The notes beneath the pieces are model-generated. The model saw only the letters and a list, made by a program, of their open reading frames with translations, was not told the origin of the DNA and did no database searches. Below are positions 1 to 12,600 of a stretch of DNA of 64,000 nucleotides, piece after piece (position 1 is the stretch's first letter; each line of letters starts with the position of its first letter). The stretch is from Arion vulgaris (taxonomy: Eukaryota > Mollusca > Gastropoda > Stylommatophora > Arionidae), in the NCBI GenBank assembly GCA_020796225.1, contig CM036775.1, positions 1,443,001 to 1,507,000 of the forward strand, in the 5' to 3' direction. Position numbers and translations under genes: made by a program.

Positions 1-139
1 CATTTGTGACCTTATCATACCATCTCAGTCCCTCTATTCTGCACTGGCACAAGTTGATGAATGTTTGCATTTTATGCGTTATTATTTTAATCCTTCTTCA
101 TGTGGATGACACATTTTCATTTCAAATAGTGTCTAGATA

Positions 140-826
140 TTGAAAGAATTAAGTTTGACTGTTGAAAAAACCAGGAAAACGAAATGCTTTTTTTCTGAAT
201 ACAAAGAACATTAAGATTATGTACAATGAAAAAACAAAATATAAAACTAAGATTGTAATAAATAACAAATCTTTGAAAACGCTACCACATTTGAACTATT
301 TGAGCTCTGTAATTAATATCAAACTAAAAGAACTAACAAACCTATGGACGGGAAATGACATAGTACAAAAATCAAGTGTTTAAGAGCCTGCTTTTTTTCC
401 TTGGCAACGTATGGTTGTGAGACGTTGACCATTGACAAAGCGTCGGAGAAGATCATTAATGCCTTTGAATGCAAATGCTACAGAAGAGTACTTAGAATAT
501 CATGGACAGAGAAAAGAATAAACGCTTCTGTTCTGCAACAGCTTGATATTAAAGAGAGTTGGCTATTAGAGCATAAAAACAAGAAAAATTAAATATTTCA
601 GACACATCAAACAACATGGGTGCCTGGAGAAAATAATTTTGAAGGGAAGGGTTTCCTGGAAGAAGAATGAGAGGAAGAACTGGAAGACGATGGGTGCAAG
701 ATATCATTGACGATTAGAGAATGACTACTGCTGACGCCGGTCAACTTAGAAAGAACAGAGAGTGTTTCAGGACTGCTGTCATGGGAGCCAAGTTCCGAAA
801 GTGACAAGCTACTTGATGATGACAAA
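140..826 (+). mobile_element. LINE-alpha reverse transcriptase fragment, 5' truncated and frameshifted
   Basis: This is the 3' part of a non-LTR retrotransposon. Around 190-330 a decayed RT segment reads FFLNTKNIKIM and IVINNKSLKTLPHLNYLSSV, the stretch after the palm. Around 401-592 the thumb/C-terminal part reads ATYGCETLTID and CYRRVLRISWTEKR. Frame changes separate these blocks. The C-terminal tail (HIKQHGCLEKII) continues to about 800 and ends in a short TGATGATGAC run at 813-825, the family's 3' tail. A sister copy at 24290-24720 (-) is much less damaged. No intact ORF remains, so it is a dead copy. The first 139 bases of the window show nothing I can assign. Confidence 0.75.
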
Positions 827-844
827 TTAACAGCTTCTTCTTCT

Positions 845-1112
845 TCATTTGTCGTCAGACTGCTACTGGGTTGTTGCTCAGTGTCGTCACACTGCTACTG
901 GGTTGTTGCCCAGAATCGTCACACTGCTATTGGGTTGTTGCCCAGTGTCGTCAGACTGCTACTGGATTGTTGCCCAGTGTCGTCACACTGCTACTGGGTT
1001 GTTGCTCAGTGTTGTCACACTGCTACTGGGTTGTTGCTCAGTGTCGTCAGACTGCTACTGGGTTGTTGCCCAGTGTCGTCACACTGCTACTGGGTTGTTG
1101 CCTAGTGTTGTG
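845..1112 (-). repeat. 32-bp minisatellite, about 8 units, 3' tail of LINE-beta
   Basis: Tandem units of 32 bp run from 858 to about 1110, each containing CACTGCTACTGGGTTGTTGC with minor variants. The array starts next to TTCTTCTTCTTCATTTG and runs straight into LINE-beta coding sequence on the - strand. The same unit lies at the same LINE-beta position at 18165-18235, 41518-41718 and 56580-56620, with different copy number each time. The long open frames here are a by-product of repeats without stops. Confidence 0.9.
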
Positions 1113-1415
1113 GTTTTCTGATTTTGTCTTGCGCTGTTCTGGTGGCTTGGGTGATTGTTATTTTTGTTCTTTGACAGGATTCTGCTATGCCATCTAACCA
1201 TCTTTTCGTGGTCTTCCTCTCGCCTTCTTTCCTGATGTTCTGTTGTAGAAGACTTTGTATACTGTGGAGTTTGAATGTATTCTTATTAAGTGGCCAAACC
1301 ACTTCATTCTTTGTTTCTCAATGTAATTCAAGCAAGGTTCTGTGCCAACTTTATTTCTTATGCTGATGTTGGTGATTCTGTCTTTTCTAGTGTTGTTGGT
1401 AACTTTTGGGTAGTT
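1102..1415 (-). mobile_element. LINE-beta C-terminal fragment
   Basis: On the - strand this encodes the LINE-beta C-terminus (KRWLDGIAESC, ITQATRTAQDK), followed by its 32-bp tail repeats at lower coordinates. Decayed RT sequence can be followed to about 1415, matching the longer copy at 41730-42450. The 416-1600 stretch beyond it on the right (1416-1600) shows no recognisable gene. Confidence 0.75.
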
Positions 1416-1607
1416 AACAGCTATTAAGACTATAAAGGATATGAGATGGAGATCAGCAATGGCAAATTCAAAAAGTAATTAGATGTTGTTTGTTTGGTTG
1501 CGATAAAGACCTTGTGGTCGAAACGTTGTTACAGCGTATTTTTTACTTTGTAAATCTACCGCTCCTCGTTTTTATATGTCTCGCCTTTGTCACATAATTT
1601 TACTCAA

Positions 1608-1830
1608 CAACGTCTGGCCGATAGGATTAGCACATGGCTCCCATTAAGGAGACCTAGGTTCAATCCACAGTAAGGAGTACGGTTTTTTATGTCGGGGCAT
1701 AAATAAAAATCCTTACCTGAACAGTTTTGCGGCAACTGCACTAGCCATGTGGTCATTAAATTTCTCAGGCTCACGTCCCCCCTGTCCTACACAGCCCTAC
1801 AAAAGTGGTATTACAGACAGCAAAAAGTAG
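1608..1830 (+). mobile_element. SINE-D, tRNA-derived
   Basis: The head has a box A-like TGGCCGATAGGATTAG and a box B-like GGTTCAATCC about 35 bp later, spaced as in a tRNA-derived pol III promoter. The body contains GGCATAAATAAAAATCC and CCTGTCCTACACAGCC. Other copies are at 22615-22850 (+), 25305-25600 (inverted pair), 41097-41316 (-), 52972-53176 (-) and 61571-61992 (-, interrupted). Confidence 0.7.
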
Positions 1831-1892
1831 GTTTTGTTTGTTATTGCATAATGTGACTACGTTGTCACTGATATTTGATAATCATATTCTTA

Positions 1893-2395
1893 TGTAGGTC
1901 TCTGTAGCGTAGAAGTTAGCTGTTCATCTTTGATAATCATATTCTTATGTAGGTTTCTGTAGCGTAGAAGTTAGGTGTTCCTCTCTCGTACCAAAGGTAC
2001 CAGGTTCGTTTCTTCGTGGAGCCATCTAGATATTTTGTTTTCAGAGATACCTGATCTAATTTTAGGCGAGATCGAGTTCCTAATCCTATCGGAGACGGAC
2101 GATAAAACACATGTCCCGTGTTCAATTTGAGCACGTAAAAAGAACCCATGGCAGTTCAAATCCAGATAAATAGGCTGGAAAGGAGCAGCGTGGGCAAAAT
2201 TCATTAGGAAATTTTTTTTAATTCCTGCAAAAATATCTTCATCGTCTTCAAAATTTCATCGGGGACCCTCTCCGGCGCTACGGAGTTCGTGCACTGCAGC
2301 TGAGACTGCACCTATGTAAGAAAGAGATCGGAGATCACATGGTTACTCACCAAAGTGCAATGATAATGGTGCTATTAATCAATCAATAATATTAT
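1893..2395 (+). mobile_element. SINE-A, tRNA-derived, with duplicated head
   Basis: The head reads TCTGTAGCGTAGAAGTTAGG (box A-like), followed by GGTTCGTTTC (box B-like). The roughly 430-bp body ends in a CAATCAATAAT tail. The first 50-60 bp of head plus 5' flank are tandemly duplicated (1878-1932 and 1933-1990), which duplicates box A. Seven further copies lie in the window. Open frames across it are non-coding by-products. Confidence 0.75.
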
Positions 2396-2504
2396 TAAAT
2401 TGAAATATTTGTTGATTCTCTTCTACAGACGAAGAGAGCAGAAATAAAACAAGTGTCAGATACTGTCTCCTGATACTGGAAGTTCTATTACTATCAAACT
2501 CAAC

Positions 2505-2630
2505 ACAAGACAAGGATTTGTAGACAATCTACAACAATATTTCTCAGGTTTGTTTTATGTACAACTTAGACAAGGATTTGTAGACTACAACAATATTTCT
2601 CAGGTTTGTTTTATGTACAACTTAGAAATA
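2505..2630. repeat. Tandem duplication of about 60 bp (2 units)
   Basis: The segment ACAAGGATTTGTAGAC through GTTTTATGTACAACTTAG occurs twice in a row. The copies differ by a small deletion (ACAATCTACAAC versus TACAAC). No coding content is seen. Confidence 0.75.
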
Positions 2631-2649
2631 AAGAGACGAATTGTTATTC

Positions 2650-3130
2650 TTGTTGTTGTTAAACTCCCAAAAGTTCCAGTTGAGGAACTGGATGTCTAAG
2701 AGGCAGAGTGAGAGGTGTGTTTAATCAGCGAGCGACAGGAACCATCAGTATTCATACTCTTGGATATATGTTGGGAGACTGAGCACCTATGGGTCTGCCC
2801 GAAGTGCAATGACGTCAGTTTAGTAACCAATAACCAATAACCAATTCACCCTTTGTCCTATAGTACGTGGGGGAGAGCACCCGGCTTTTTTGCAGACCCA
2901 GCAATCAACAACTCTAGGCGTGTAGTGCCAGCAACCTCCAACAACTCTAGCCGTGTAGTGCCAGCAACCTCCAACAACTCTAGCCATGTAGTGCCAGCAA
3001 ATGCTAGTAGCGCTCCACGGCAAATGTGGTTAAGATAAGATATTGGTAAACTGACGTCATTGCACTCCGGGCAGACCAATAGGTGCTCAGTCTCCCCCAA
3101 CAGATATCGAAGAGTAGATAAGATACGATA
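2650..3130. mobile_element. Two LINE-eta 3' ends in inverted orientation around a 33-bp repeat
   Basis: On the + strand 2700-2840 encodes the LINE-eta C-terminus (LWVCPKCNDVSLVTNNQ). On the - strand 3130-3020 encodes the same end (LLVCPECNDVSL). The copies converge on 2845-3010, which holds about 2.7 copies of a 33-bp repeat (AGTGCCAGCAACCTCCAACA). The CPxCN motif is characteristic of this family's last residues, seen again at 27640, 39970 and 50850. Confidence 0.65.
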
Positions 3131-3134
3131 CGAT

Positions 3135-3522
3135 AAGAGCAATTCATCATCATCATCATCAAATAGCTTGTCCTGAGCAGAACTTTGCCACCCCAACAGT
3201 CCTCCGGAATTTCTCTCTCATAGGTCAGATGTCTTGCCTCTGCAGTCGTAATGTTCAAACCATCAGTTACATCCTGAATCCATCTTCTCTGTGGTCTTCC
3301 TCTTCTCCTCTTTGTCGGTATGCCTCCCTCCATGATGGTCTTCTCCAGCCCTTCATGGCCCTTTTTATATGATGTCCAAAATATCTCAATTTTCTCTTTT
3401 CTTATTTGTAGCATCAGCCAGTTTTCTTTGATTTTGAGTTCTTTCTGGATAGATCTATTTGTTCTCTTCTCTGTGCATGATATATGAAGGACTCTTCTGT
3501 AACACTTATATTCAAAAGCACA
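3135..3522 (-). mobile_element. LINE-alpha C-terminal fragment
   Basis: On the - strand a nearly open frame encodes RRVLHIS.TEKRTNRS, then GRPQRRWIQDVTDGLNITTA and WGGKVLLRTSYL. It ends in an (ATG)n tail, seen as CATCATCATCATC at 3147-3160. It stops only about 85 bp before the IL-17-like start codon, so this LINE sits in that gene's promoter or 5' UTR region. Confidence 0.8.
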
Positions 3523-3538
3523 TATATGTACTAACTAA

Positions 3539-3592
3539 ATACCAACCAACCAACCACCAACCAGCCAACCAACCAACCAACTATTTTACTCC
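3539..3592. repeat. (CCAA)n simple repeat
   Basis: Imperfect CCAA/CCAACCA tetranucleotide repeat immediately upstream of the IL-17-like first exon. Confidence 0.85.
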
Positions 3593-3605
3593 CCAGTTAG
3601 CACTG

Positions 3606-6600
3606 ATGGCGGACGCTGCAATCATTCTTGCGATGTGTATGACGTGTACAGTGGTACATGCTACTGACGTCATGTGTAGAGATGTTATTGACAGCTTATC
3701 AACGTGGGTGGAACAAATAGGCAACTTATCATATACAAACATACACACTGGGTCCGGTAGGTGATGATGTCATTCTGTTTGTACCTTTGCTTCTACTTCT
3801 TCTTCTGTTTGTACCTTTGCTTCTACTTCTTCTTCTGTTTGGAACGCTCCATATCTATTCTCTAATCATGTTTTACCTGTCGCTGTCAGGTCGAAAAGGA
3901 GACACCTGGAGTGAGCCTCTATGCGCCTTGTCTTCCTTTCTTCTCCAATCCTGGTTTGTCTAACAGCTTCAGGTAAGAAGATATTTCTAGAACGGCTTTT
4001 CTGTGCGCTTCATAAATTGTCTTCGTCGCCTCGTACTCTAAGTCCACCTTTGCTGGCCAGCCTTTCTTTGTATCCATTATCGGTAATTCTCTTGACGACT
4101 GTTGCATAGATGAAATTGCTCTTGGACGCCTGTCTGTTCTTTGTATCCATTGTATCGGAGTAACATTGCTCTTTGGGACGCACTGTCTGTTGGTAATCGC
4201 TTATGTGACCCTATTTATTTGTTATTTTTGATGAGTTCAGAGTTCACCAGCATGTGTTCTTTATATCATAGATTGCTGAACCCACTTTGTCATGCTGTCC
4301 TTCATTTGATGATCAGTAGGTAACTAATGCTGAACCCTGTCAGGTCTTTGTTTCATGTATAGCTGACATTTACTGTCTCTATTTGATGAAGTTCAGTAGG
4401 TACTAATGCTGAACCACTTGTCAGCTGTCTCTTCTTTGTGAGTTATCTATCTAACCCTTTGTCATGCTGTCTCTTCATTTGATAGTTCAGTAGCACAATG
4501 CTGACCACTTTTGTCATGCTGTCTCTTCATTTGATGAAGTTCAGTAGGCAATAATCTAACCCCTTTGTATGCTTCTCTCGTTTGATGAGTTCAGTGGCAA
4601 CTATGCTGAACCACTTTGTCATGCTGTCTCTGTTGATGAAGTTCAGTAGGCAACTAATGCTGAACCCACTTTGATCATGCTGTCTCTTCATTTGATGAAG
4701 TTCAGTAGGTAACTAATGCTGAACCCACTTTTGTCATGCTGTCTCTTCATTTGATGAAGTTCAGTAGGTAACTAATGCTGAACCCACTTTTGTCATGCTG
4801 TCTCTTCATTTGATGAAGTTCAGTAGGCAACTAATGCTGAACCCACTTTTGTCATGCTGTCTCTTCATTTGATGAAGTTCAGTAGGCAACTAATGCTGAA
4901 CCCACTTTTGTCATGCTGTCTCTTCATTTGATGAAGTTCAGTAGGCAACTAATGCTGAACCCACTTTTGTCATGCTGTCTCTTCATTTGATGAAGTTCAG
5001 TAGGCAACTAATGCTGAACCCACTTTTGTCATGCTGTCTCTTCGTTTGATGAAGTTCAGTAGGCAACTAATGCTGAACCCACTTTTGTCATGCTGTCTCT
5101 TCATTTGATGAAGTTCAGTAGGCAACTAATGCTGAACCCACTTTTGTCATGCTGTCTCTTCATTTGATGAAGTTCAGTAGGCAACTAATGCTGAACCCAC
5201 TTTTGTCATGCTGTCTCTTCATTTGATGAAGTTCAGTAGGCAACTAATGCTGAACCCACTTTTGTCATGCTGTCTCTTCATTTGATGAAGTTCAGTAGGC
5301 AACTAATGCTGAACCCACTTTTGTCATGCTGTCTCTTCATTTGATGAAGTTCAGTAGGCAACTAATGCTGAACCCACTTTTGTCATGCTGTCTCTTCGTT
5401 TGATGAAGTTCAGTAGGCAACTAATGCTGAACCCACTTTTGTCATGCTGTCTCTTCGTTTGATGAAGTTCAGTAGGCAACTAATGCTGAACCCACTTTTG
5501 TCATGCTGTCTCTTCATTTGATGAAGTTCAGTAGGCAACTAATGCTGAACCCACTTTTGTCATGCTGTCTCTTCATTTGATGAAGTTCAGTAGGCAACTA
5601 ATGCTGAACCCACTTTTGTCATGCTGTCTCTTCATTTGATGAAGTTCAGTAGGCAACTAATGCTGAACCCACTTTTGTCATGCTGTCTCTTCGTTTGATG
5701 AAGTTCAGTAGGCAACTAATGCTGAACCCACTTTTGTCATGCTGTCTCTTCGTTTGATGAAGTTCAGTAGGCAACTAATGCTGAACCCACTTTGATCATG
5801 CTGTCTCTTCATTTGATGAAGTTCAGTAGGCAACTAATGCTGAACCCACTTTTGTCATGCTGTCTCTTCATTTGATGAAGTTCAGTAGGCAACTAATGCT
5901 GAACCCACTTTTGTCATGCTGTCTCTTCATTTGATGAAGTTCAGTAGGCAACTAATGCTGAACCCACTTTTGTCATGCTGTCTTCATTTCGAAAGAAATC
6001 ATATTGATCACGTGTTAAACCTCTCTTTGGGATATGTACGTGATCTAAGCACAAGAGCGATTGTACGTTGTGCTAGCAGAGTTATTTACATCCATTTGGT
6101 GCAACGAACGTGTGCCACAGGAATTAAAGGATGCCACTATTGTCCACCTGTACAAGCGGAAAGGAAACCGCCAGGCCTGCGATAATCACAGGGGATCTCC
6201 TCCTGTCAATTGCTGGCAAAATACTGGCCAGAGTCCTCCTCAATCGATTAATCGATCACCTGGAACAGGACTTACTCCCTGAGACCCAATGTAGCTTCAG
6301 AGCAGGTCGTGGAACAGCAGACATGATATTTGCTGCTCGCCAATTACAGGAGAAATGCCAAGAGCAGCACCGTAACCTTTACATGGTCTTTGTCGATCTG
6401 ACGAAGGCTTTCGACACGGTCAACATGAAGGGTCTATGGAAGATCATGGAAAAATTTGGATGCCCACTGAAATTCATCAAGATCGTCCAACATTTTCACG
6501 AGGGCATGATGGCACGTGTACTTGACGAAGGGAGCTGTCGGAAGCCTTCCATGTCACCAACGGCGTCAAACAGGGCTGTGTACTTGCCCCAACACTCTTC

Positions 6601-9600
6601 AGCATGATGTTTGCGGCCATGCTCACGGATGTCTTTTGGGAAGGCGACGAACATGGGGTAAAGATTAGATACAGGACAGACGGTAATCTATTCAATCTTC
6701 GGAGGTTAAAATCCTCCACCAAGGTAAAAGAATCAACTATCTCAAACCTGTTGTTTGCTGATGACTGTGCCCTCGCTACCAACTCTGAGGAAGAAATGCA
6801 GACTTACATGGACAAGTTCTCAATGGCCTGTGATAGGTTTGGCCTCACCATTAACACCAAAAAACAGAGGTCATGTTCCAGCCCGCCCCTAGAGAACAGT
6901 ATTACGATCCAGTCATCAACATTAAACACCAGCGTCTCCAGTCAACGGACAACTTTGCTTATCTTGGCAGCCTCCTATCCAGATCGGCAAACATAGATTC
7001 TGAGGTCAACAATATGATATCCAAAGCTAGTGCTGCGTTCGGAAGGTTACGTGTCACTGTGTGGGAACGGAAGGGGATAAGCATAGTCACAAAGCTGAAA
7101 GTTTACCAGGCCATAGTGCTAATCACGCTGCTGTACGCAAGCGAGACATGGACAGTGTATAGCAGACACGCAAGAAAATTAAACCATTTCCACACAAGCT
7201 GTCTACGCAGAATACTAAAAATAAACTGGCAGGACAAAATTCCAGACAGCGAAGTCCTCACAAGAGCAAAGATCCCAAGCGTCAACACCCTGTTGCAGAA
7301 GGCCCAACTGAGATGGGTCGGTCACGTTGCTGATACAACGCCTGATAAACGCATCCCAAAACAGTTGATGTATGGCGAGCTTGAAGGGGCAGACGTTTAG
7401 CTGGTGGACAGAAAAACGCTTTAAAGACACTCTTAAAGTGTCTCTGAAATGCTTCGATATAGACACTACGTGCTGGGAATCCTTGCGCAAGATCGCCAAA
7501 TGTGGCGCTGTAACAACAAAAAAGGAACCCGAACAGCTGAGAATCATCGTATTGTTGAGTCACAGAGAAAACGAGCAGCGCGAAAAGACAGAGCATACAA
7601 CTCGCACATGTCTAACCTTGATCATGTATGCCCCACCTGTGGTCGGGGATTCTGTTCTAGGATTGGACTCTACAGTCACCTCCGCACACACCAGAGAGGT
7701 GCAACAGCACACGTCTGACATTGTTGTCATCATCGCTTGCGATGGACGGCTATTAGTTATGCGCCTACAAGTAGGCCGGCACATTCGATTTCTGCGACGC
7801 TTTTTATTTACTAGGGTAGCTTACCTAGACCACTACCTCAATCGCCTCTTACGACATGCCTTGTACATCGCAGTGTTACTATTCTTTGCTCCCCTACGAG
7901 CCCCGACAACACACGGACAGTTAGTACATGTTTAATGCTTCAGGGAACTTTATCAAAATATGCTGACTCTGAAGTGGAAGACCAACTTGTAGACACTTCA
8001 GACATTGATAGAACCATCATCATTGCACTTCAATGAGTAACCATGTGTGCTCCGATCTCTTTCTTATGCAGGAAGATATCAGCTGCAGTGCACCAACCTC
8101 GTAGCCCCTGCGAGGATCGCCGGTGTAATTTTGAAGATGGTGAAGATATTTTTGTAGGAATTTTCTTATGGATTTTTCCTGGGTATCGGCTTTCCAGCCT
8201 GCTCTTCTCCATTTTGAACTGCCAAGGGTTCTTTTACGTGCTCATATTGAACCCATGACTTACTTTTTATCGTCCGTCTCCGATAGGACTAGGAACTCGA
8301 TCTCACCTACACTGAGATCAGGGATTTCAGGAAAAATATCCAGATGGCTCCACGAGGGAGCGAACCTGGTACCTTTGGTTAATGGGGTCTCTGTGACATA
8401 GAGGTTAGGTATAAATATTTACTTTAAATAGTAGTCAAACACGTACTTTTACTTTGTTTGTAGGGGTTTCACTACTTTTACTTTGTTTGTAGGTGTTTCA
8501 CTACTTTTACTTTGTTTGTAGGTGTTTCACTACTTTTACTTTGTTTGTAGGTGTTTCACTACTTTAACTTAATGAAAGTTTAGATTATCTTGGTAGAAAT
8601 CTCATCTATCTTCCATTTCAAATATTTACTTTAACTTAATGAAAGTTTAGATTATCTTGGTAGAAATCTCAACTATTTACTTTAACTTAATGAAAGTTTA
8701 GATTATCTTGGTAGAAATCTCATCTATCTTCCATTTCAAATATTTACTTTAACTTAATGAAAGTTTAGATTATCTTGGTAGAAATCTCAACTATTTACTT
8801 TAACTTAATGAAAGTTTAGATTATCTTGGTAGAAATCTCATCTATCTTTGTAGAAATCTCATCTATCTTGGTAGAAATCTCATCTATCTTGGTAGAAATC
8901 TCATCTATCTTGGTAGAAATCTCATCTATCTTGGTAGAAATCTCAACTATCTTGGTAGAAATCTCGACTATTTGGTAGAAATCTCAACTATCTTGGTAGA
9001 AATTCTGACTATTTGGTAGAAATCTCAACTATTTGGTAGAAATCTCAACTATTTGGTAGAAATCTCAACTATTTGGTAGAAATCTCAACTATTTGGTAGA
9101 AATCTCGACTATTTGGTAGAAATCTCGACTATTTGGTAGAAATCTCGACTATTTGGTAGAAATCTCATCTCTTCCGTTTCAAATATTGGCTCTGTCATGG
9201 TAGAAATCTCAACTATTTGGTAGAAATCTCAACTATTTGGTAGAAATCTCAACTATTTGGTAGAAATCTCGACTATTTGGTAGAAATCTCAACTATTTGC
9301 TAGAAATCTCGACTATTTGGTAGAAATCTCAACTATTTGGTAGAAATCTCAACTATTTGGTAGAAATCTCGACTATTTGGTAGAAATCTCAACTATTTGG
9401 TAGAAATCTCAACTATTTGGTAGAAATCTCAACTATTTGGTAGAAATCTCAACTATTTGGTAGAAATCTCAACTATTTGGTAGAAATCTCAACTATTTGG
9501 TAGAAATCTCAACTATTTGGTAGAAATCTCGACTATTTGGTAGAAATCTCGACTATTTGGTAGAAATCTCGACTATTTGGTAGAAATCTCATCTCTTCCG

Positions 9601-12600
9601 TTTCAAATATTGGCTCTGTCATGGTAGAAATCTCAACTATTTGGTAGAAATCTCAACTATTTGGTAGAAATCTCAACTATTTGGTAGAAATCTCGACTAT
9701 TTGGTAGAAATCTCAACTATTTGGTAGAAATCTCAACTATTTGGTAGAAATCTCGACTATTTGGTAGAAATCTCAACTATTTGGTAGAAATCTCAACTAT
9801 TTGGTAGAAATCTCGACTATTTGGTAGAAATCTCAACTATTTGGTAGAAATCTCAACTATTTGGTAGAAATCTCAACTATTTGGTAGAAATCTCAACTAT
9901 TTGGTAGAAATCTCAACTATTTGGTAGAAATCTCAACTATTTGGTAGAAATCTCAACTATTTGGTAGAAATCTCGACTATTTGGTAGAAATCTCAACTAT
10001 TTGGTAGAAATCTCAACTATTTGGTAGAAATCTCGACTATTTGGTAGAAATCTCGACAATCTTTGAGAAAATCTTGAAACATAATACATCAAATATTGAA
10101 ATATAATACATCAAATATTGAAATATAATACATCAAATATTGAAATATAATACATCAAATATTGAAATATAATACATCAAATCTTGAAACATAATACATC
10201 AAATATTGAAATATAATACATCAAATATTGAAATATAATACATCAAATATTGAAACATAATACATCAAATATTGAAATATAATACATCAAATATTGAAAC
10301 ATAATACATCAAATATTGAAATATAATACATCAAATATTGAAATATAATACATCAAATAATGAAACATATTACATACAAAAATGATATACAACAAATCAG
10401 AAAATGAAACAATACATCAAATTTGACAGAAGAAAACTGATATTGTTTGTTTATTTTCTGTTTGTACTCCTTGCAGATACAAGAAAGTTTCGCCATAACT
10501 TGAACGCACGGTGTCCAGCAAATTCTGGAATAGGACATTCATCGTCTGGTCTTCATCAAACGTCACTATGTCCTTGGGTTTATGTTACTGATCTTGATTA
10601 TGACAGGTAATTTTGAAAGATATTGAAACTAATATTGTGGTTTTACAGAAGAATGATGAGAATCCCATGGACTGCTAAAATGACAAATGTGAAGGTGTTG
10701 AATGAGGTCAAGAGTCAGAGAAAGCTTATCATCAATATAAGAAAGAAGCAATCATCATTTTTCGGACATGTGATGAGGAGGAGAGGTTTAGAACACATTG
10801 TGACAACCGGTAAAATCGAAGGTAGACGAGACAGAGGAAGAAAGAGAGAGAAAATGCCGGACTTGTGGCACGGTAGAGCGTCAACATCTGAGTTGACATC
10901 AAACACCACAGACAGATTTGTGAAGATCCATGATCGCCTACGCCAGCCGACACGGAGCCTGGTGATGATTATTGAAACTAGTAATGAAACATAATAAAAC
11001 AGTACATGAACGACGAAATCAGAAGAAGAATGGGATCTTTGACGGTGTTACAATATATACAGAAACAGCAGGTCTAATGGTTTGGACAGGTATCAAGGTT
11101 ATCACAAGACAGTCTCCACAACGAGCACTGGCACTCAGATTTTTTTTCTTCTTTCGTCCGCTTTCAACTCAGACGAAGTTTCATCTCTGAAACTGATTTT
11201 TGCGTGAAAATCCGTTTTTTCCCAATTTCTTACAATGGCAGCAGCGTGCACATTGTAAATTACTTTACACTGGCAGCCGTGTGCTCAATGTACTCGTAAT
11301 TAGTATTCCTCGCCATATAGGCAGATTTTCTCCGACTTCAGAGGTACTCACGTTATCGTCCTGAGTAAGACCAGGGACTCGAACAAATGCCGGACAGTAG
11401 GTTCGAACCCGAGCTATGAGGCGTCTCACAGCTAGCAGGCCGAGCTACTATCAACTACTCTAGGCAGTCCCCCTGGCACTCAGATACAACGGTAGCAGAT
11501 CCAGTGGACGACCACGTAATTGATGGATTAAATTCTACCTTGTACATGGCGCTTAAGGATGCTTGCTCCAGGTGTCTCTTTTTTCGACCTGACGCCGAAC
11601 AGTAAAACAAGAACAACTGAAAGAGATTAATCACTGCTGGTACACAATATAGAGAACGGTCAAGAACTGAAAAATCATGGGAGGGAGGGGAAGGGAGGGG
11701 GAGAGACTGAGCAACAGGTAACCCATACGATTATCATGTCAGACTCCATGAATATGCTTCAAATGATTGAATCTGGAAGTATGCGTGTGGAATGGATGGT
11801 CAGAATTCGGAGATCACATCTCAAGAAAATAACTTGACTGTACTCACCTGGACATGCTAGAGTGCAGGGTAACGAGCGTGCTGACTTTCTTGCAAACAAT
11901 GCCCCGACTCAAGTGGGCAGAATTATGGACAGAGCCGATACTATCATTGCGGTACGCTCTCATTTATGTGACATAAGTCTCAGACACTTGAACGAGCTCG
12001 AGAATTAGGCATTAAGTTTTAACATGCCAGATAGCGTCGTCTTCGTGGTAGAGAGAGAACATATACTAATCAACTTCTCATGGTTACGGTGAGCAAATTG
12101 ACTTTGGGATGGCTGCTGCAGCGGAGGACAGAGCACGAATGGGAATGTCATGACATCGATCGCATAATATAACTGAAAAAATGGCGTGCATTTATTGTTG
12201 CCCTTAGCGACCAGGAAGTCAAAGGCTAGAGGCATTTATTTCGTTTTTCGTTTGTAGTTACATATGTTAAAAATTAAATATGGCAGTTAGAAATCCATTG
12301 TTTTGACCATGTATGTCTTTCAACTTGTATTCCGTGTTATTCTTGATTCTTGTTTTTGATTAAGGCGTGTGGATATACTGTGCAATAAATCATTGTCAGT
12401 GGCGCTGAGGAAACGAGTAATCCAATGCTATATAGAGCCAATACTTTTATATGGCAGTGAGTCATGGACAATGAACAGACAAATGGTAAAAACATTGGAA
12501 ACCACAGAAATGTGGTTTCTCAAAAGAATGTTGAAAGTTCCATGGACAGCTAGAAAGACAAATGAAGAGATCTTGTCAGAGACAGATTCATATCGAAATC

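Noticed and set aside
849..1197. Overlapping open frames with HCYWVVAQC-type repeats, also at 41494-41800
   Set aside because: All three frames are open because the 32-bp repeat lacks stops; the sequence is a LINE tail, with no start context or splice signals.
7372..7935. 187-codon + strand frame after LINE-lambda
   Set aside because: The other frame carries the RT C-terminus and zinc finger, and the last 200 bases are a reversed SINE-B.
12005..12235. - strand frame between two LINE pieces
   Set aside because: No recognisable motif, no splice context; low-complexity composition.
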